In this document: piece after piece, positions 7,228 through 16,114 of the stretch
Layout of the letters: each line of letters begins with the position of its first letter
Numbering within the stretch: position 1 is the first letter of the stretch
Assembly: GCA_016874775.1 (NCBI GenBank)
Contig: VGTJ01000021.1
Coordinates: 1 to 43,881, forward strand
DNA from: Deltaproteobacteria bacterium
Lineage (GTDB): Bacteria > Desulfobacterota > Binatia > Bin18
Direction of reading: 5' to 3'
DNA length: 43,881 nt
Translations under genes and position numbers: made by a program
Notes under the pieces: model-generated
Database searches by the model: none
What the model was told of the DNA's origin: nothing
What the model saw: the letters and a program-made list of their open reading frames with translations, nothing else

Positions 7228-8409
7228 CTACGCTAACACGACGGTCCGCGATCCTCGTTGCCCCAAGAGGGTTCGTGCTTGTGCCCGTGCCCATTCATCT
7301 GCGGCAAGGAGTGCGTCAAGATTACTCACTGGCTGTGCGTTATGTACATCAAGCACGCGATTATTCAAGGCAGAAATGTCGGTAAACCGGACCTGACCGG
7401 CGAGAAAGCTTTCAACAGCAATCTCATTACTCGCGTTGAGTACTGCGGGGTACGTATCACCACGGGAGAGGACATCGTAGGCAAGCTGTAAACACGGGAA
7501 TTTACCAAAATCTGGCGGAAAGAACGTCAATTGCCGCGCCGCCGTCAAATCGAGCGAAGGTAAATGAGCAAGCGGTAATCGCTCTGGGTATGCGAGGATG
7601 TACGAAATCGGGATCGTCATGTCAGGAATACCTAACTGGGCAAGCACGGAGCCATCAATGTATTCAACCATTGAATGCACGATACTCTGCGGATGAATGA
7701 TGACGGAGACCTGTTCCGGCGGCAAATCGAATAACCAGCGTGCTTCAATGACTTCGAGCCCTTTATTCATCAGAGTTGCCGAGTCAATCGTGATTTTATT
7801 GCCCATCTTCCAGGTCGGATGTTTGAGCGCTTCCTCAATCCGCACCGTCGCTAGCTCTTCAGCAGGACGGTGTAAGAAGGGTCCTCCAGATGCCGTCAAA
7901 ATGATACGTTTAACTTGGTCACGACGGTGTCCATGTAGGGCTTGGAAGATCGCATTATGCTCGCTATCGACAGGCAAAATCTGCACGCCGTACTTTTTCG
8001 CTTCGCGAGTCATCAACTCGCCAGAGATAACCAACGCTTCTTTATTGGCCAAGGCTATCGTTTTCTTCGCCCGAATCGCTGCAAGCGTTGGAGCAAGACC
8101 AGCCGCACCAACCAACGCAGCCATCACCATTTCAGCGTCAGGATGAGTCGCAACGGCGAGCAACCCCTCTGTTCCATAGAGAATCTCTCCACGAAAATCT
8201 GGCAGCTGCATTCGCAAATCTTGCGCATCGGCAGCACTACCAACAGAAACGAGTGTCGGTGTAAACTGCAGGATTTGCTCCTTGAGCTTGACAAGATTCT
8301 TTCCCGCCGCAAGCGCAACAGCCTGAAACTGCTCAGGAAACTGTTCTACAATCGATAGCGTAGAAACACCGATCGATCCCGTCGAACCCAAGATCGCAAG
8401 TTTTTTCAT
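7228..8409 (-). CDS. dxr: 1-deoxy-D-xylulose 5-phosphate reductoisomerase
   Basis: 393 aa, the normal family length. This cytoplasmic enzyme makes 2-C-methyl-D-erythritol 4-phosphate with NADPH, the committed step of the MEP isoprenoid pathway. Diagnostic segments are the Rossmann loop LGSTGSIG (7-14), ANKEALV, the metal site PVDSEHNAIFQ, TASGGPF, and the DSATLMNKGLEVIEA helix. The start ATG 8409 overlaps the upstream YjbQ gene's TGA by four bases (ATGA), a sign of translational coupling. Its place between the hopanoid cyclase and synthase genes links isoprenoid precursor supply to triterpenoid output. Confidence 0.97.
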   Translation of the reverse strand: MKKLAILGSTGSIGVSTLSIVEQFPEQFQAVALAAGKNLVKLKEQILQFTPTLVSVGSAADAQDLRMQLPDFRGEILYGTEGLLAVATHPDAEMVMAALVGAAGLAPTLAAIRAKKTIALANKEALVISGELMTREAKKYGVQILPVDSEHNAIFQALHGHRRDQVKRIILTASGGPFLHRPAEELATVRIEEALKHPTWKMGNKITIDSATLMNKGLEVIEARWLFDLPPEQVSVIIHPQSIVHSMVEYIDGSVLAQLGIPDMTIPISYILAYPERLPLAHLPSLDLTAARQLTFFPPDFGKFPCLQLAYDVLSRGDTYPAVLNASNEIAVESFLAGQVRFTDISALNNRVLDVHNAQPVSNLDALLAADEWARAQARTLLGQRGSRTVVLA

Positions 8410-8921
8410 CCCACGTCCCCATTCTGGGGGAGCGCACGACTATTCCCAGTTCCAGGGTCCCACACGTGAAGAACCCGCGAACGTGTAGCCACTCCCTCAC
8501 CCATGAATTGCATACGTAACGAACGAGGGCGGGGCCCGTCAAGCTCGGCAAAGATAATCCGTTGGAACTGCCCAAGAACTAACCGACCGTCCTCGACTTG
8601 GAGCGCCAGGGATCCACCGAGCAGCATGGCGCGCAAGTGTGCAGCAGCATTTTTTCGCTCGCAGTCAGAAAAACGCGCGTCGTTGTGTTTATAGTCGCCA
8701 TTCTCTCTCGCCAGCTTCTGGAGAAACGTTTCGACATCCTCCCAGAGGGCATCTTGCGTCTCGGTAAAGAACACCGCCGTTGTCGTATGAAGCGTAGAAA
8801 CAATGCCCATCCCGTTCCACACTTCAGACTCAGCGAGAAATCCCTTGACCTCTTGGGTGATATCGAAAATCTGCACCCTTTGTTTGGTTTCGATCGTGAT
8901 TGTTTTTGCTTGAATTCTCAC
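8406..8921 (-). CDS. YjbQ/UPF0047 family protein (secondary thiamine-phosphate synthase-like)
   Basis: 171 aa, about 30 longer than the usual ~135-140 aa family members because of a polar C-terminal tail (RVLHVWDPGTGNSRALPQ). The family core is clear: STLHTTTAVFF, the conserved ENGDYKHND with metal or phosphate-binding His/Asp, AAAHLRAMLLGGSL, and GQFQRIIFAELDGPR. Some family members show weak thiamine phosphate synthase activity; the true role is unsettled. It sits 19 bp after the squalene-hopene cyclase gene and overlaps dxr by four bases, so it is a full member of the operon, although nothing in the known family explains a link to hopanoids. Confidence 0.85.
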   Translation of the reverse strand: MRIQAKTITIETKQRVQIFDITQEVKGFLAESEVWNGMGIVSTLHTTTAVFFTETQDALWEDVETFLQKLARENGDYKHNDARFSDCERKNAAAHLRAMLLGGSLALQVEDGRLVLGQFQRIIFAELDGPRPRSLRMQFMGEGVATRSRVLHVWDPGTGNSRALPQNGDVG

Positions 8922-8940
8922 AGCGGCATTCCTCCTAATC

Positions 8941-10917
8941 TCAGTTCGTCAAACCTCTCGTCCAGCCGTTGTGCGCGAGCGCTCGCACGCGGGTACGAAA
9001 TTGTCCAAGGGCCATCAACGGAAAATAGTGACAGTAGCCGTAGTACCGCAGATAAAAATGCTGCGGAAAACCAGTGCCAGTAAACAACGCTTCAGACCAT
9101 GATCCAGTCGCCTCTTGATGCGATAGCAGATACGCTATGCCACGCATCACCGCTGGGCTCACTTCTTGTTCTGCAGCTAACAACCCCATCACTGCCCATG
9201 CCGTTTGGGAGGGAGTGCTCTCACCCTTTCCTGCCTTGTTGTGATCCCAGTACGAAAGACAGTCTTCTCCCCATCCACCATCGTCGTTCTGTTGCGCCTT
9301 GAGCCATTGTGCTGCTCGTCGAACGTACGGCAGGGTCATATTTTCACCGATCGCGCGTAGTCCCATGAGTACAGACCAGGTGCCGTAAATGTAGTTCACC
9401 CCCCAACGTCCCCACCAGGAACCATCAGCCTCTTGCTCGTCATGCAAGAACTTGACCGCACGCTGAGCACGGCCAAAGTCTTTGTCGTAGCCAAATGTTC
9501 CCATCATTTCCAATAAACGACCGGCAAGATCTGCCGTGGGCGGGTCAATCATTGCCTTCATGTCACCAAACGGCATCTGATTCCACAAATCCAGCACGTT
9601 ATCCGTATCAAAAGCGCCCCATCCACCGTTACGACTTTGCATACCCAGTGTCCAATTAAGGCCGCGAGCGAGTGCACGATCTTTTTTCTGTTCGTCGAGG
9701 CCAGTCACTCGTTTGAGGGTATACAGAATGACCGCTGAATCATCGACATCAGGATACCAATCGTTCGCAAACTCAAAGGCCCAGCCACCTGGCTCTAATT
9801 CTGGGTTTTTTACTTGCCAATCACCAGGCTTGAAAATTTGCTGATCGATAATCCAGTCTGCTGCTTTTACCACCGCAGGATGATCAGTGGGAAAAGCGGT
9901 GTCCAACAGCGCCTTCGCTGCCCAAACCGTATCCCACACCGGAGAGGCACACGGCTGGAACAAGAGTTGCCCCCCAGTTTCCATAAGAAAGTCCTCAATA
10001 GCTTGAATCCCCTTCGCTACGGCCGGGTGATCATCCGGATAACCAAGGCTATGTAACGCCATGACCGAGTTCAACATTGCTGGTTGGATGCCGCCCCATC
10101 CACCATTGGTATCTTGATGGTCAAGGACCCAGCGTTCAGCCTTTTTCAACGCTCGATACCGTAACGGTTTTATCGGACTCTTACCGAGAAACTTAAGGAT
10201 CTGATCAGCAGCAACAAAGAAGCTTTCCCATGACCAGAATTGAGATGGGCGTGGAAAACTCAAATCAGCATGTGCTGGGGGCTCATTCCACAACTCGGCG
10301 ACCCCTCGTTCTTGAGGAATGGAAATATGCGGTTGGTGAGCGAGAATAATGCTTAGGGGAACAACCGTGCCGCGTGCCCAACTGGACATTTCATAGATAT
10401 TGATGGGAAACGACGGTGGCAGAAGGTTCAGCTCGACAGGAACTGCGGGCACCCCACTCCAAGGAAATTGGCCAAAATAAGCAAGAAAAATTCGGGTGAA
10501 TACTTGAGCCTTAGCTAAACCACCTTGAGCTAAAATAAACGCCCGCGCTTTTTCGAGAGCAGGATGATCTGCCGGGTACCCAGTGAGCTTCAGCGCAAAG
10601 TACGCTTCGATCGTGTTACCAAGATGCCCAGGGCCTTTGTAGAATAGCGACCAAGCGCCGCTTTCTCCCTGCGTTGCAAGCATATGCTCACAGAGCCGCC
10701 TATTCTTCTTCTCGTCCACCCGCCCCATAAAGTGGCTGTAGAAGATATATTCGGCGTCCATGGTGGCATTCGCCTCCAGAGGATAATACCAATAACCATC
10801 AGGGGTCTGTTCGCGGAGGAAGTAGTCCTGAGATCTGATGATGGCGTTATTAACGCCTTGCAGAAGTTCTGTATCAGCAGGCGCGACCGAGAACGACAAT
10901 TGCGCGTGTTCTTCCAC
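8941..10917 (-). CDS. shc: Squalene-hopene cyclase
   Basis: 658 aa, typical for bacterial squalene-hopene cyclases, which are monotopic inner-membrane enzymes that cyclise squalene to hopene/hopanol. The catalytic acid motif DVDD is at 390-393 (WYPDVDDSAV). QW repeats stabilising the alpha-barrels are visible, for example QDTNGGWGG near 268, QSRNGGWGAFD, QEADGSWWGRW and QNDDGGWGED. The segment GTGFPQHFYLRYYGYCHYFP near the C-terminus is the strongly conserved cyclase ending. It is the first gene of the leftward operon shc-yjbQ-dxr-hpnD-small ORF. The start is ATG 10917. A perfect palindrome ACCGATCGGT lies 35 bp upstream. Confidence 0.97.
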   Translation of the reverse strand: MEEHAQLSFSVAPADTELLQGVNNAIIRSQDYFLREQTPDGYWYYPLEANATMDAEYIFYSHFMGRVDEKKNRRLCEHMLATQGESGAWSLFYKGPGHLGNTIEAYFALKLTGYPADHPALEKARAFILAQGGLAKAQVFTRIFLAYFGQFPWSGVPAVPVELNLLPPSFPINIYEMSSWARGTVVPLSIILAHQPHISIPQERGVAELWNEPPAHADLSFPRPSQFWSWESFFVAADQILKFLGKSPIKPLRYRALKKAERWVLDHQDTNGGWGGIQPAMLNSVMALHSLGYPDDHPAVAKGIQAIEDFLMETGGQLLFQPCASPVWDTVWAAKALLDTAFPTDHPAVVKAADWIIDQQIFKPGDWQVKNPELEPGGWAFEFANDWYPDVDDSAVILYTLKRVTGLDEQKKDRALARGLNWTLGMQSRNGGWGAFDTDNVLDLWNQMPFGDMKAMIDPPTADLAGRLLEMMGTFGYDKDFGRAQRAVKFLHDEQEADGSWWGRWGVNYIYGTWSVLMGLRAIGENMTLPYVRRAAQWLKAQQNDDGGWGEDCLSYWDHNKAGKGESTPSQTAWAVMGLLAAEQEVSPAVMRGIAYLLSHQEATGSWSEALFTGTGFPQHFYLRYYGYCHYFPLMALGQFRTRVRALAHNGWTRGLTN

Positions 10918-11141
10918 TCCCTCAACCTTCCACCCTCGCCACCTTCAATTAACCGATCGGTCAGGCAGCGAGTAAAAAAATAAGAGACCTTTCCTCTTAT
11001 CTTCTTAGACCTTGAGAGTCCACGATTGTTATACGGCCTGCCCCGAAAGGTGTCAACGGACTCCGCGCTACACCATCAGTAATGGTTTCGTCTGGGAACA
11101 AACTTTGTTATCGTCAGGTTTGTTGGTTGGAGGAGACATAC
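10918..11141. promoter_or_regulatory. Divergent control region of shc and the TolB-like gene, with ACCGATCGGT palindrome
   Basis: About 220 bp. The perfect 10-bp palindrome ACCGATCGGT is at 10952-10961, 35 bp upstream of the shc start on its promoter side; this kind of short ACCGnnCGGT dyad is common for TetR-family operators. A second inverted repeat, ATAAGAG-7-CTCTTAT, is at 10980-11000 next to a run of seven A residues. I see no clear sigma70 promoter. No regulator gene is adjacent, so the operator reading is an inference. Confidence 0.3.
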
Positions 11142-12410
11142 ATGGGCCAGAAGTTGCTCTACGGGATAGTGCTAGCGATAAGCTGTTTGCTCTCGTCCCC
11201 TGCTCACGCAGGGCCGAATCTAATTGCCTATATCGGTGGTGAGGGTGCGCTGTATACCGTGCAGGCCGATGGCAACGGAAAACGAAAGTTAGCCTTTGGC
11301 GAACTCTTGCAAACGATCGCTTTTTCTCCGCAACAGGTACAAAGACGGCAAGATTTTTATAGCTGGCCAGTTTGGTCCCCTGATGGGAGTCGACTTGCGT
11401 GTTTTCATGTCACAGCCGACAAGGAGGGGCAAACTGCTGGATTTTATATTTTTGATGTCACCAGTGCTCAAGTTCTTAATTCCTACAAAGCCCAAGGACT
11501 AGAACCCATCTATGCCTATTGGGCTCCAAATAATAAACAGCTCGCAATTCTCATGGGTGGAGTCGGTCCGTTGTCTCTTGGCTTATGGCCTACGGCTGAG
11601 GGGAAGCAACCAAAAGCACTTGCTCAAGGCGTCCCCTTTTATTTCGACTGGCGTGCAGATGCGCAAGCACTGTTAGTACACACTGGAGGCGATAGTGACG
11701 CAAAAGAAGGCCATTCCGTCAGTCTCCTTGAGGTCTCCAGCGGTAAGCGCACGACGGTCTCTCGCTCACCGTCCGTCTTTGGCCCTCCATCCTGGTCACG
11801 AGACGGTAAATGGCTCGCTTACGGCGATACCGCGAAGGAGCAAGAGAAGACTGCCTTGATGATCGCTGCGGCAGATGGGACCACACCGAAATCGGTTGGC
11901 ACCTTTCCCGCCAGGATCACGATGGAGTGGTCACCAACCCAATCGCAACTCGCGATTGCCTCTAGCTCATTCCCAGGCGACCCCCTCATAGAAAATCTAC
12001 AACTGGTTGACATCGACTCAGGAAAAATTCGCCAGCTTGTCAAAGGCAACCTCGCCGCCTATTTTTGGTCACCCGACGGGAAACGTATTTTGTATGCTGG
12101 GCGAAAACCGAACAGCGTGTTGTGGACATGGTCCATCGTCGACGTCGAGGACAGCAAAATTCACGAAGTGACGGACTTCATTCCTTCTCGTCCAACACTC
12201 CTCGTATTTCAGTACTTTGATCAGTATGCGCTATCACATCGAGTGTGGTCACCTGATAGCAAACATTTCACCTTCGCCGGCAGTGCAGGCACTGAACTCC
12301 ATCCCGCAGTTGCTGCACAAAATCCGTCGGTGTACGTCGTTGAGGCCAAAGCGAAAGCGACGCCGAAGTCCCTCGCAGATGGCGCAGTGTCATTCTGGTC
12401 CCCACAGTAA
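11142..12410 (+). CDS. Secreted TolB-like/WD40-type beta-propeller protein
   Basis: 422 aa. A Sec signal peptide (MGQKLLYGIVLAISC, ending SSPAHA) is followed by repeated propeller blades carrying the PD40/TolB-type motif: WPVWSPDGSRLA, YAYWAPNNKQLA, SWSRDGKWLAYG, MEWSPTQSQLA, AYFWSPDGKRILYAG and RVWSPDSKHFTFAG. It is therefore periplasmic or secreted. Propellers of this type scaffold protein contacts; no enzymatic residues are evident, and it is not TolB itself (no N-terminal TolB domain and no tol genes nearby). The start ATG 11142 has GGAGGAG just upstream. The next gene starts seven bases after the stop, so the two are probably co-transcribed. Confidence 0.8.
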   Translation: MGQKLLYGIVLAISCLLSSPAHAGPNLIAYIGGEGALYTVQADGNGKRKLAFGELLQTIAFSPQQVQRRQDFYSWPVWSPDGSRLACFHVTADKEGQTAGFYIFDVTSAQVLNSYKAQGLEPIYAYWAPNNKQLAILMGGVGPLSLGLWPTAEGKQPKALAQGVPFYFDWRADAQALLVHTGGDSDAKEGHSVSLLEVSSGKRTTVSRSPSVFGPPSWSRDGKWLAYGDTAKEQEKTALMIAAADGTTPKSVGTFPARITMEWSPTQSQLAIASSSFPGDPLIENLQLVDIDSGKIRQLVKGNLAAYFWSPDGKRILYAGRKPNSVLWTWSIVDVEDSKIHEVTDFIPSRPTLLVFQYFDQYALSHRVWSPDSKHFTFAGSAGTELHPAVAAQNPSVYVVEAKAKATPKSLADGAVSFWSPQ

Positions 12411-12417
12411 CGCACGT

Positions 12418-13182
12418 ATGGAACTTCACTACGAATATTCTGGGCAGGGGCATCCTCTCGTTATCCTTCATGGATTGTTCGGCTCACTAGAAAACTGGCG
12501 TACGCTCAGCAAAGCCTTTGCGCAATCGTTCCAGGTCTTTGCACTCGATCAACGTAACCATGGACGCTCACCGCATAGCGAAGTCTTCGACTATCAGGCG
12601 ATGCTGGAAGATGTTCACGAGTTCATCTACCAGCACGAACTTCCGACGATTCATCTCTTAGGCCACTCGATGGGTGGGAAAGTTGCCATGCAGTTCGCCC
12701 TTACCTATCCAGACCTGGTCGATAAACTTGTCATCGTCGATATTGCACCAAAGGTATATCCACCTGGCCATGACGACGTCTTTGCTGGGCTGTTTGCATG
12801 TGATCCGGCGACTATTCGCAGTCGCCAAGAGGCAGATGCGGCGCTTACACCACATCTGCCGGACCTCACGTTGCGCCAGTTTCTTCTTAAGAATCTTGAA
12901 CGCAACGAAGGTGGCAGCTTCCAATGGCGGATCAACCTCGACGGGATCCACCGCAACTATCATGAAATGTTGAAGACGTTTGCAGCCAACGGCACCTTCG
13001 CGAAACCGACGTTGTTCATTCGTGGCGAGAATTCCGGCTACATTCGCGATCACGATCTCGTCACTATCAGAGAGATTTTTCCCGCAGCCCAACTCACGAC
13101 CATTGCCAACACCGGCCACTGGGTCCACTCTGAAGCGCCGCAAGAGTTTGCCCGCATTGTCATCGACTTCCTCTCTCACTAA
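12418..13182 (+). CDS. Alpha/beta hydrolase (YbfF-like esterase)
   Basis: 254 aa. The alpha/beta hydrolase fold has the oxyanion segment LHGLFGS at 17-23, the strand DQRNHGRSP typical of YbfF/BphD-like esterases, nucleophile elbow GHSMGG with Ser84, and the catalytic His in NTGHWVHSEAP near the C-terminus. It is probably a cytoplasmic esterase or thioesterase on small acyl substrates. It starts seven bases after the TolB-like gene, and its 3' end overlaps the 3' end of a convergent CoA-transferase gene by four bases. A longer open frame back to 12217 is only coding shadow of the upstream gene. Confidence 0.85.
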   Translation: MELHYEYSGQGHPLVILHGLFGSLENWRTLSKAFAQSFQVFALDQRNHGRSPHSEVFDYQAMLEDVHEFIYQHELPTIHLLGHSMGGKVAMQFALTYPDLVDKLVIVDIAPKVYPPGHDDVFAGLFACDPATIRSRQEADAALTPHLPDLTLRQFLLKNLERNEGGSFQWRINLDGIHRNYHEMLKTFAANGTFAKPTLFIRGENSGYIRDHDLVTIREIFPAAQLTTIANTGHWVHSEAPQEFARIVIDFLSH

Positions 13183-14381
13183 CCAATGACTCCGGAGGCC
13201 CGAAGTTGGGAGATCTCCTTCGCGCTCACTCCCAGTGCAGTCAGAATTTCGTCCGTGTGTTGTCCTAAAGTCGGCGGCGGACTTTGCATTTTTGCGGGGG
13301 TATCAGCAAAGCGCCATACGGGTCCAATCGTTTTGAACGTGCCAGCAGTCGGATGGTCCAGCTCTTGGATCATCTTGAGTTCCTGCACTTGAGGGTGTGT
13401 CATCAAGGCAGGGTAGTCTAAAAACGCGACAGCATCGCCGTTGAAAGAGTGGATCAGTTTGACCACCTCTTCGCAGGTCATTTCTTTGAATGCCTCTTCC
13501 CAGAGCGGTTTTACATCCGGTGCGTAGCGACCAATGCTTGTCGCTTGGCGGCCAAAATCGGCAAAACGTGGATCTCCAAGTTGCTCAGTCATGCCAAGTG
13601 TAATCAACAAGCGATCCCAATCCTCGCTGTCGCCTCGACGCAGACCAAAATAGACCCGCCCATCTTTGGTCTTGTACCCGTGGTCTGGTGGCTTAGTGTA
13701 GTGATCAAGGTGGAAACCGTACCAGTCATCAGGGTCACTCATCGCCGTCCACATAATCCCGCGCATGTGCAGTAACGTCCCAAGCATACTGACCGACACC
13801 CGCTGTCCTTCGCCTTTTCGCATACGATGAAACAAAGCGCCAGTGATTGCTTGAGACGCAAAGATGCCGGTATTCACGCTGGCGACATCAGTGCCCACCC
13901 TCACAGGTGGTTCGCCAATGCGACCCAGCGAGTTGGTGTAGTCTGCCATCGCTTGAATGACGAGTTCAGCCCCAGGTAAATTGCGCAGTGGTCCTTCTTC
14001 ACCAAACGCGCTAATGGCACAGTACACCAGTTTCGCGTTGATCTTTTGCAGCTCAGCATAGCCGAGACCAAGTTTCTCTGCCTCACCCGGCCCCAGGTCT
14101 TCGAGCAACACCTCAGCTTTCGCCACTAGCCTTCGCACGAGATCCTGCCCTTCGGGCTTATGAATATCGAGCGCAAGGCTCTTCTTGTTACGATTCACGC
14201 TGAGAAAGACCGCACTCTCGTCACCAATAAACGGCGGTCCCATCGTGCGAGCCGAATCACCCCGCAACGGTTCGATCTTAAGGACCTCCGCACCAGCGTC
14301 CCCAAGTCGCATCGCTCCGAATGGACCACATAGGCCTTGGGTTAGATCAATGACAGTAAATCCAGAAAGTGCTCCGCTCAT
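13179..14381 (-). CDS. CaiB/BaiF family (class III) CoA-transferase, first copy
   Basis: 400 aa. Class III CoA-transferases move CoA between carboxylic acids through an aspartyl-CoA anhydride. Family marks are GFTVIDLTQGLCGPFGAMRL, AEVLKIEP, the LVRRLVAKAEVLLEDLGPGEAEKLGLGY segment, and the probable catalytic Asp165 in VRVGTDVASVNTG. It is the most downstream gene of a leftward group with a second CaiB-like gene, a Zn-ribbon/OB protein and a thiolase-like protein, which implies activation and degradation of an organic acid. The actual acid is unknown. Identity to the second copy looks low, so they are probably functionally distinct rather than a recent duplication. Confidence 0.9.
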   Translation of the reverse strand: MSGALSGFTVIDLTQGLCGPFGAMRLGDAGAEVLKIEPLRGDSARTMGPPFIGDESAVFLSVNRNKKSLALDIHKPEGQDLVRRLVAKAEVLLEDLGPGEAEKLGLGYAELQKINAKLVYCAISAFGEEGPLRNLPGAELVIQAMADYTNSLGRIGEPPVRVGTDVASVNTGIFASQAITGALFHRMRKGEGQRVSVSMLGTLLHMRGIMWTAMSDPDDWYGFHLDHYTKPPDHGYKTKDGRVYFGLRRGDSEDWDRLLITLGMTEQLGDPRFADFGRQATSIGRYAPDVKPLWEEAFKEMTCEEVVKLIHSFNGDAVAFLDYPALMTHPQVQELKMIQELDHPTAGTFKTIGPVWRFADTPAKMQSPPPTLGQHTDEILTALGVSAKEISQLRASGVIG

Positions 14382-14398
14382 GAAAACCTCAACAGCTC

Positions 14399-14426
14399 TT
14401 AGCTATTAGCCGTTAGCTTTTAGCCT
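14399..14426. repeat. Four tandem 7-bp repeats (TTAGCnn)
   Basis: TTAGCTA, TTAGCCG, TTAGCTT and TTAGCCT follow one another without spacer in the 74-bp gap between the two CoA-transferase genes. It is a short microsatellite-like element; variants of this string are frequent in intergenic DNA of environmental bacteria. No function is evident. Confidence 0.7.
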
Positions 14427-14455
14427 GAGGGGAATTCTCCACTCTAGCCTTTTGC

Positions 14456-15604
14456 CTAAAGAATACCCAGTTCGCGCAACACCGCCTCGGTATGCTCCCC
14501 CTTGAGCCCGCCAGGACGAATCGGACCAGCTGGAGTTTTTTCAAACTTCCACGGCAAGCCATCGACAGCGAGAGTTCCCCAGTGTGGCGTCTCAAGATTC
14601 ACAATCTGTTCGTTCTGTGTCACTTGCGGATGATAGCGAAGAGAGTCGTAATCACCGATGCGACTATTTGGCACCGCTTCTTTCGTCAAACGAATGACCC
14701 ACCACGCCACAGGTTTGGTGCGAAACTGCTCTTCAAGCAGTGGAAGCAGTACGGCGCGGTTTTCAACTCGCTGGGGATTGGTAGCAAAACGCGGATCATC
14801 GCGGAGCGCCTCTACCTTCAGCGCCCGACAAAAGCGTGGCCATTGGTCCTCTTCCACTACCCCAACCGCAATGTATTTTTGGTCCTCACAAAGAAACGCT
14901 TGATGCGGCACTGTGGTCGGAACCGCACTGCCCATCGGTTGCGGTTGCTGATTGGTCGCAAAGTATTCAGCCAATCGCGTACTTTGCAGAGATAATGCGG
15001 CAGACAGCATTTCGATTTCGATCTTCTGCCCTTTGCCAGTGCGTTCGCGCGCTAACAAGGCTTGCAGCACAGCTTCAACGATCATCGTACTCGTGGAGAT
15101 ATCCAAGTGCGCTAAGTGCCGAAACATCTCACCTTGACCGCCGGGTTGGCCAGTAATACTACACCAGCCGCAGAGCGCTTGTAGATTCGGATCAATGCCT
15201 GCCTCTTTTGCCATCGGTCCAGTGCGACCATACGCCGATGATGCCACATAGACGACGCGTGGATTGACTTGTGACACGACATCATAGCCAAGCCCAAGGC
15301 GCTCAACTGCTCCAGGCCGCATGTTCTGAATGAACACATCGCTTTTTTCGATAATCTTCAATGCGGTCGCACGGTCACCTTCTTGCTTGAGGTCGAGCAC
15401 GATATTGCGCTTATTGAAGTTCGCCGAGATGTAGAGCACTGCCGTCCCTTTGATCGGTGGCGGAATAACGTGCGAGAGTTCTCCTTCTGGAGCTTCAACT
15501 TTTATGACATCAGCTCCCATCTCACCTAAAAGTTTTGACGCCCACGGACCAACCGCCGCAATCGTCAAATCAAATACGCGAATACCGTCGAGAATACCTG
15601 GCAT
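14456..15604 (-). CDS. CaiB/BaiF family (class III) CoA-transferase, second copy
   Basis: 382 aa. It has the family N-terminus GIRVFDLTIAAVGPWASKLL, ADVIKVEAPEG, SDVFIQNMRPGAVERLGLGY, VYVASSAYGRTGPM, and a probable catalytic Asp168 in RHLAHLDISTSTM followed by the helix VLQALLARERTGKGQ. It is an intracellular CoA-transferase working with the neighbouring thiolase-like and DUF35 proteins, perhaps on aromatic, steroid or branched acids; this is inferred from context only. It starts at ATG 15604. An 80-odd-bp palindromic repeat separates it from the gene upstream. Confidence 0.9.
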   Translation of the reverse strand: MPGILDGIRVFDLTIAAVGPWASKLLGEMGADVIKVEAPEGELSHVIPPPIKGTAVLYISANFNKRNIVLDLKQEGDRATALKIIEKSDVFIQNMRPGAVERLGLGYDVVSQVNPRVVYVASSAYGRTGPMAKEAGIDPNLQALCGWCSITGQPGGQGEMFRHLAHLDISTSTMIVEAVLQALLARERTGKGQKIEIEMLSAALSLQSTRLAEYFATNQQPQPMGSAVPTTVPHQAFLCEDQKYIAVGVVEEDQWPRFCRALKVEALRDDPRFATNPQRVENRAVLLPLLEEQFRTKPVAWWVIRLTKEAVPNSRIGDYDSLRYHPQVTQNEQIVNLETPHWGTLAVDGLPWKFEKTPAGPIRPGGLKGEHTEAVLRELGIL

Positions 15605-15639
15605 GAGACCTCCAAAAGCGTGATACGTAATCCGTAAAA

Positions 15640-15708
15640 CGGAATGCGTAAAACGTAAAGGGAATGATAAAATGATTACTCGTTACGTTTTACGTTTTAC
15701 GCATTCCG
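15640..15708. repeat. Palindromic intergenic element with perfect 20-bp inverted repeat overlapping a stop codon
   Basis: The arm 15640-15659 (CGGAATGCGTAAAACGTAAA) is perfectly complementary to 15689-15708, with a 29-base loop. CGTAAAA units recur inside and just outside the arms. The right arm supplies the last codons and stop (TAA at 15690-15692) of the leftward DUF35 gene, so the element appears to have inserted into or reshaped the end of that gene. Confidence 0.8.
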
Positions 15709-16112
15709 GCTGGCCGAAACTTCGCCAACGTTACATCCTCGGTAACATCATCGAACACGACTTCCACTGGCATACCAATTTCAATGTCTGCGCTCTCGAT
15801 TCCGACAAGATTGGTCAGTAACCGCGGACCTTCATCGAGTTCGACTTCAGCAACATTGTAGGGAATCTCATCTTTCACCGAAGAAAAATATGCTTGGTGA
15901 AAAATCACCCAAGAGTTCACTTTCCCCCGACCACTCAGTTTCTCCCACGTACAGCTGCGCGACCAGCAATCTGGGCAGAACGGTCCGGGAGGATACCACA
16001 ATTTGTGACAAGCGTTACACCGCTGCAAGGTTACCTCACGTCGCTTGAGTCCATCCCAATACGGAGCGTTCAACGACGAAATCGCCGGCAAAGGTTTCTT
16101 GTATTCAGCCAC
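15690..16112 (-). CDS. DUF35 Zn-ribbon/OB-fold protein (acyl-CoA-associated)
   Basis: 140 aa. The rubredoxin-like zinc ribbon has C32 and C35 (RCNACHKLWYPP) and C46 and C49 (FCPDCW), followed by an OB-fold (GRGKVNSWVIFHQAY, PYNVAEVELDEGPRLLTNLVG). Proteins of this type are encoded next to SCP2-type thiolases and are proposed to bind CoA or form complexes with them, as in steroid side-chain retroaldolase systems. GTG 16112 is chosen as start because GGAGGGG lies directly upstream. The stop of the thiolase-like gene is only three bases away, so the pair is translationally coupled. The last few residues (about six, GMRKT end) lie in a palindromic repeat. Confidence 0.85.
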   Translation of the reverse strand: MAEYKKPLPAISSLNAPYWDGLKRREVTLQRCNACHKLWYPPGPFCPDCWSRSCTWEKLSGRGKVNSWVIFHQAYFSSVKDEIPYNVAEVELDEGPRLLTNLVGIESADIEIGMPVEVVFDDVTEDVTLAKFRPAGMRKT

Positions 16113-16114
16113 GA

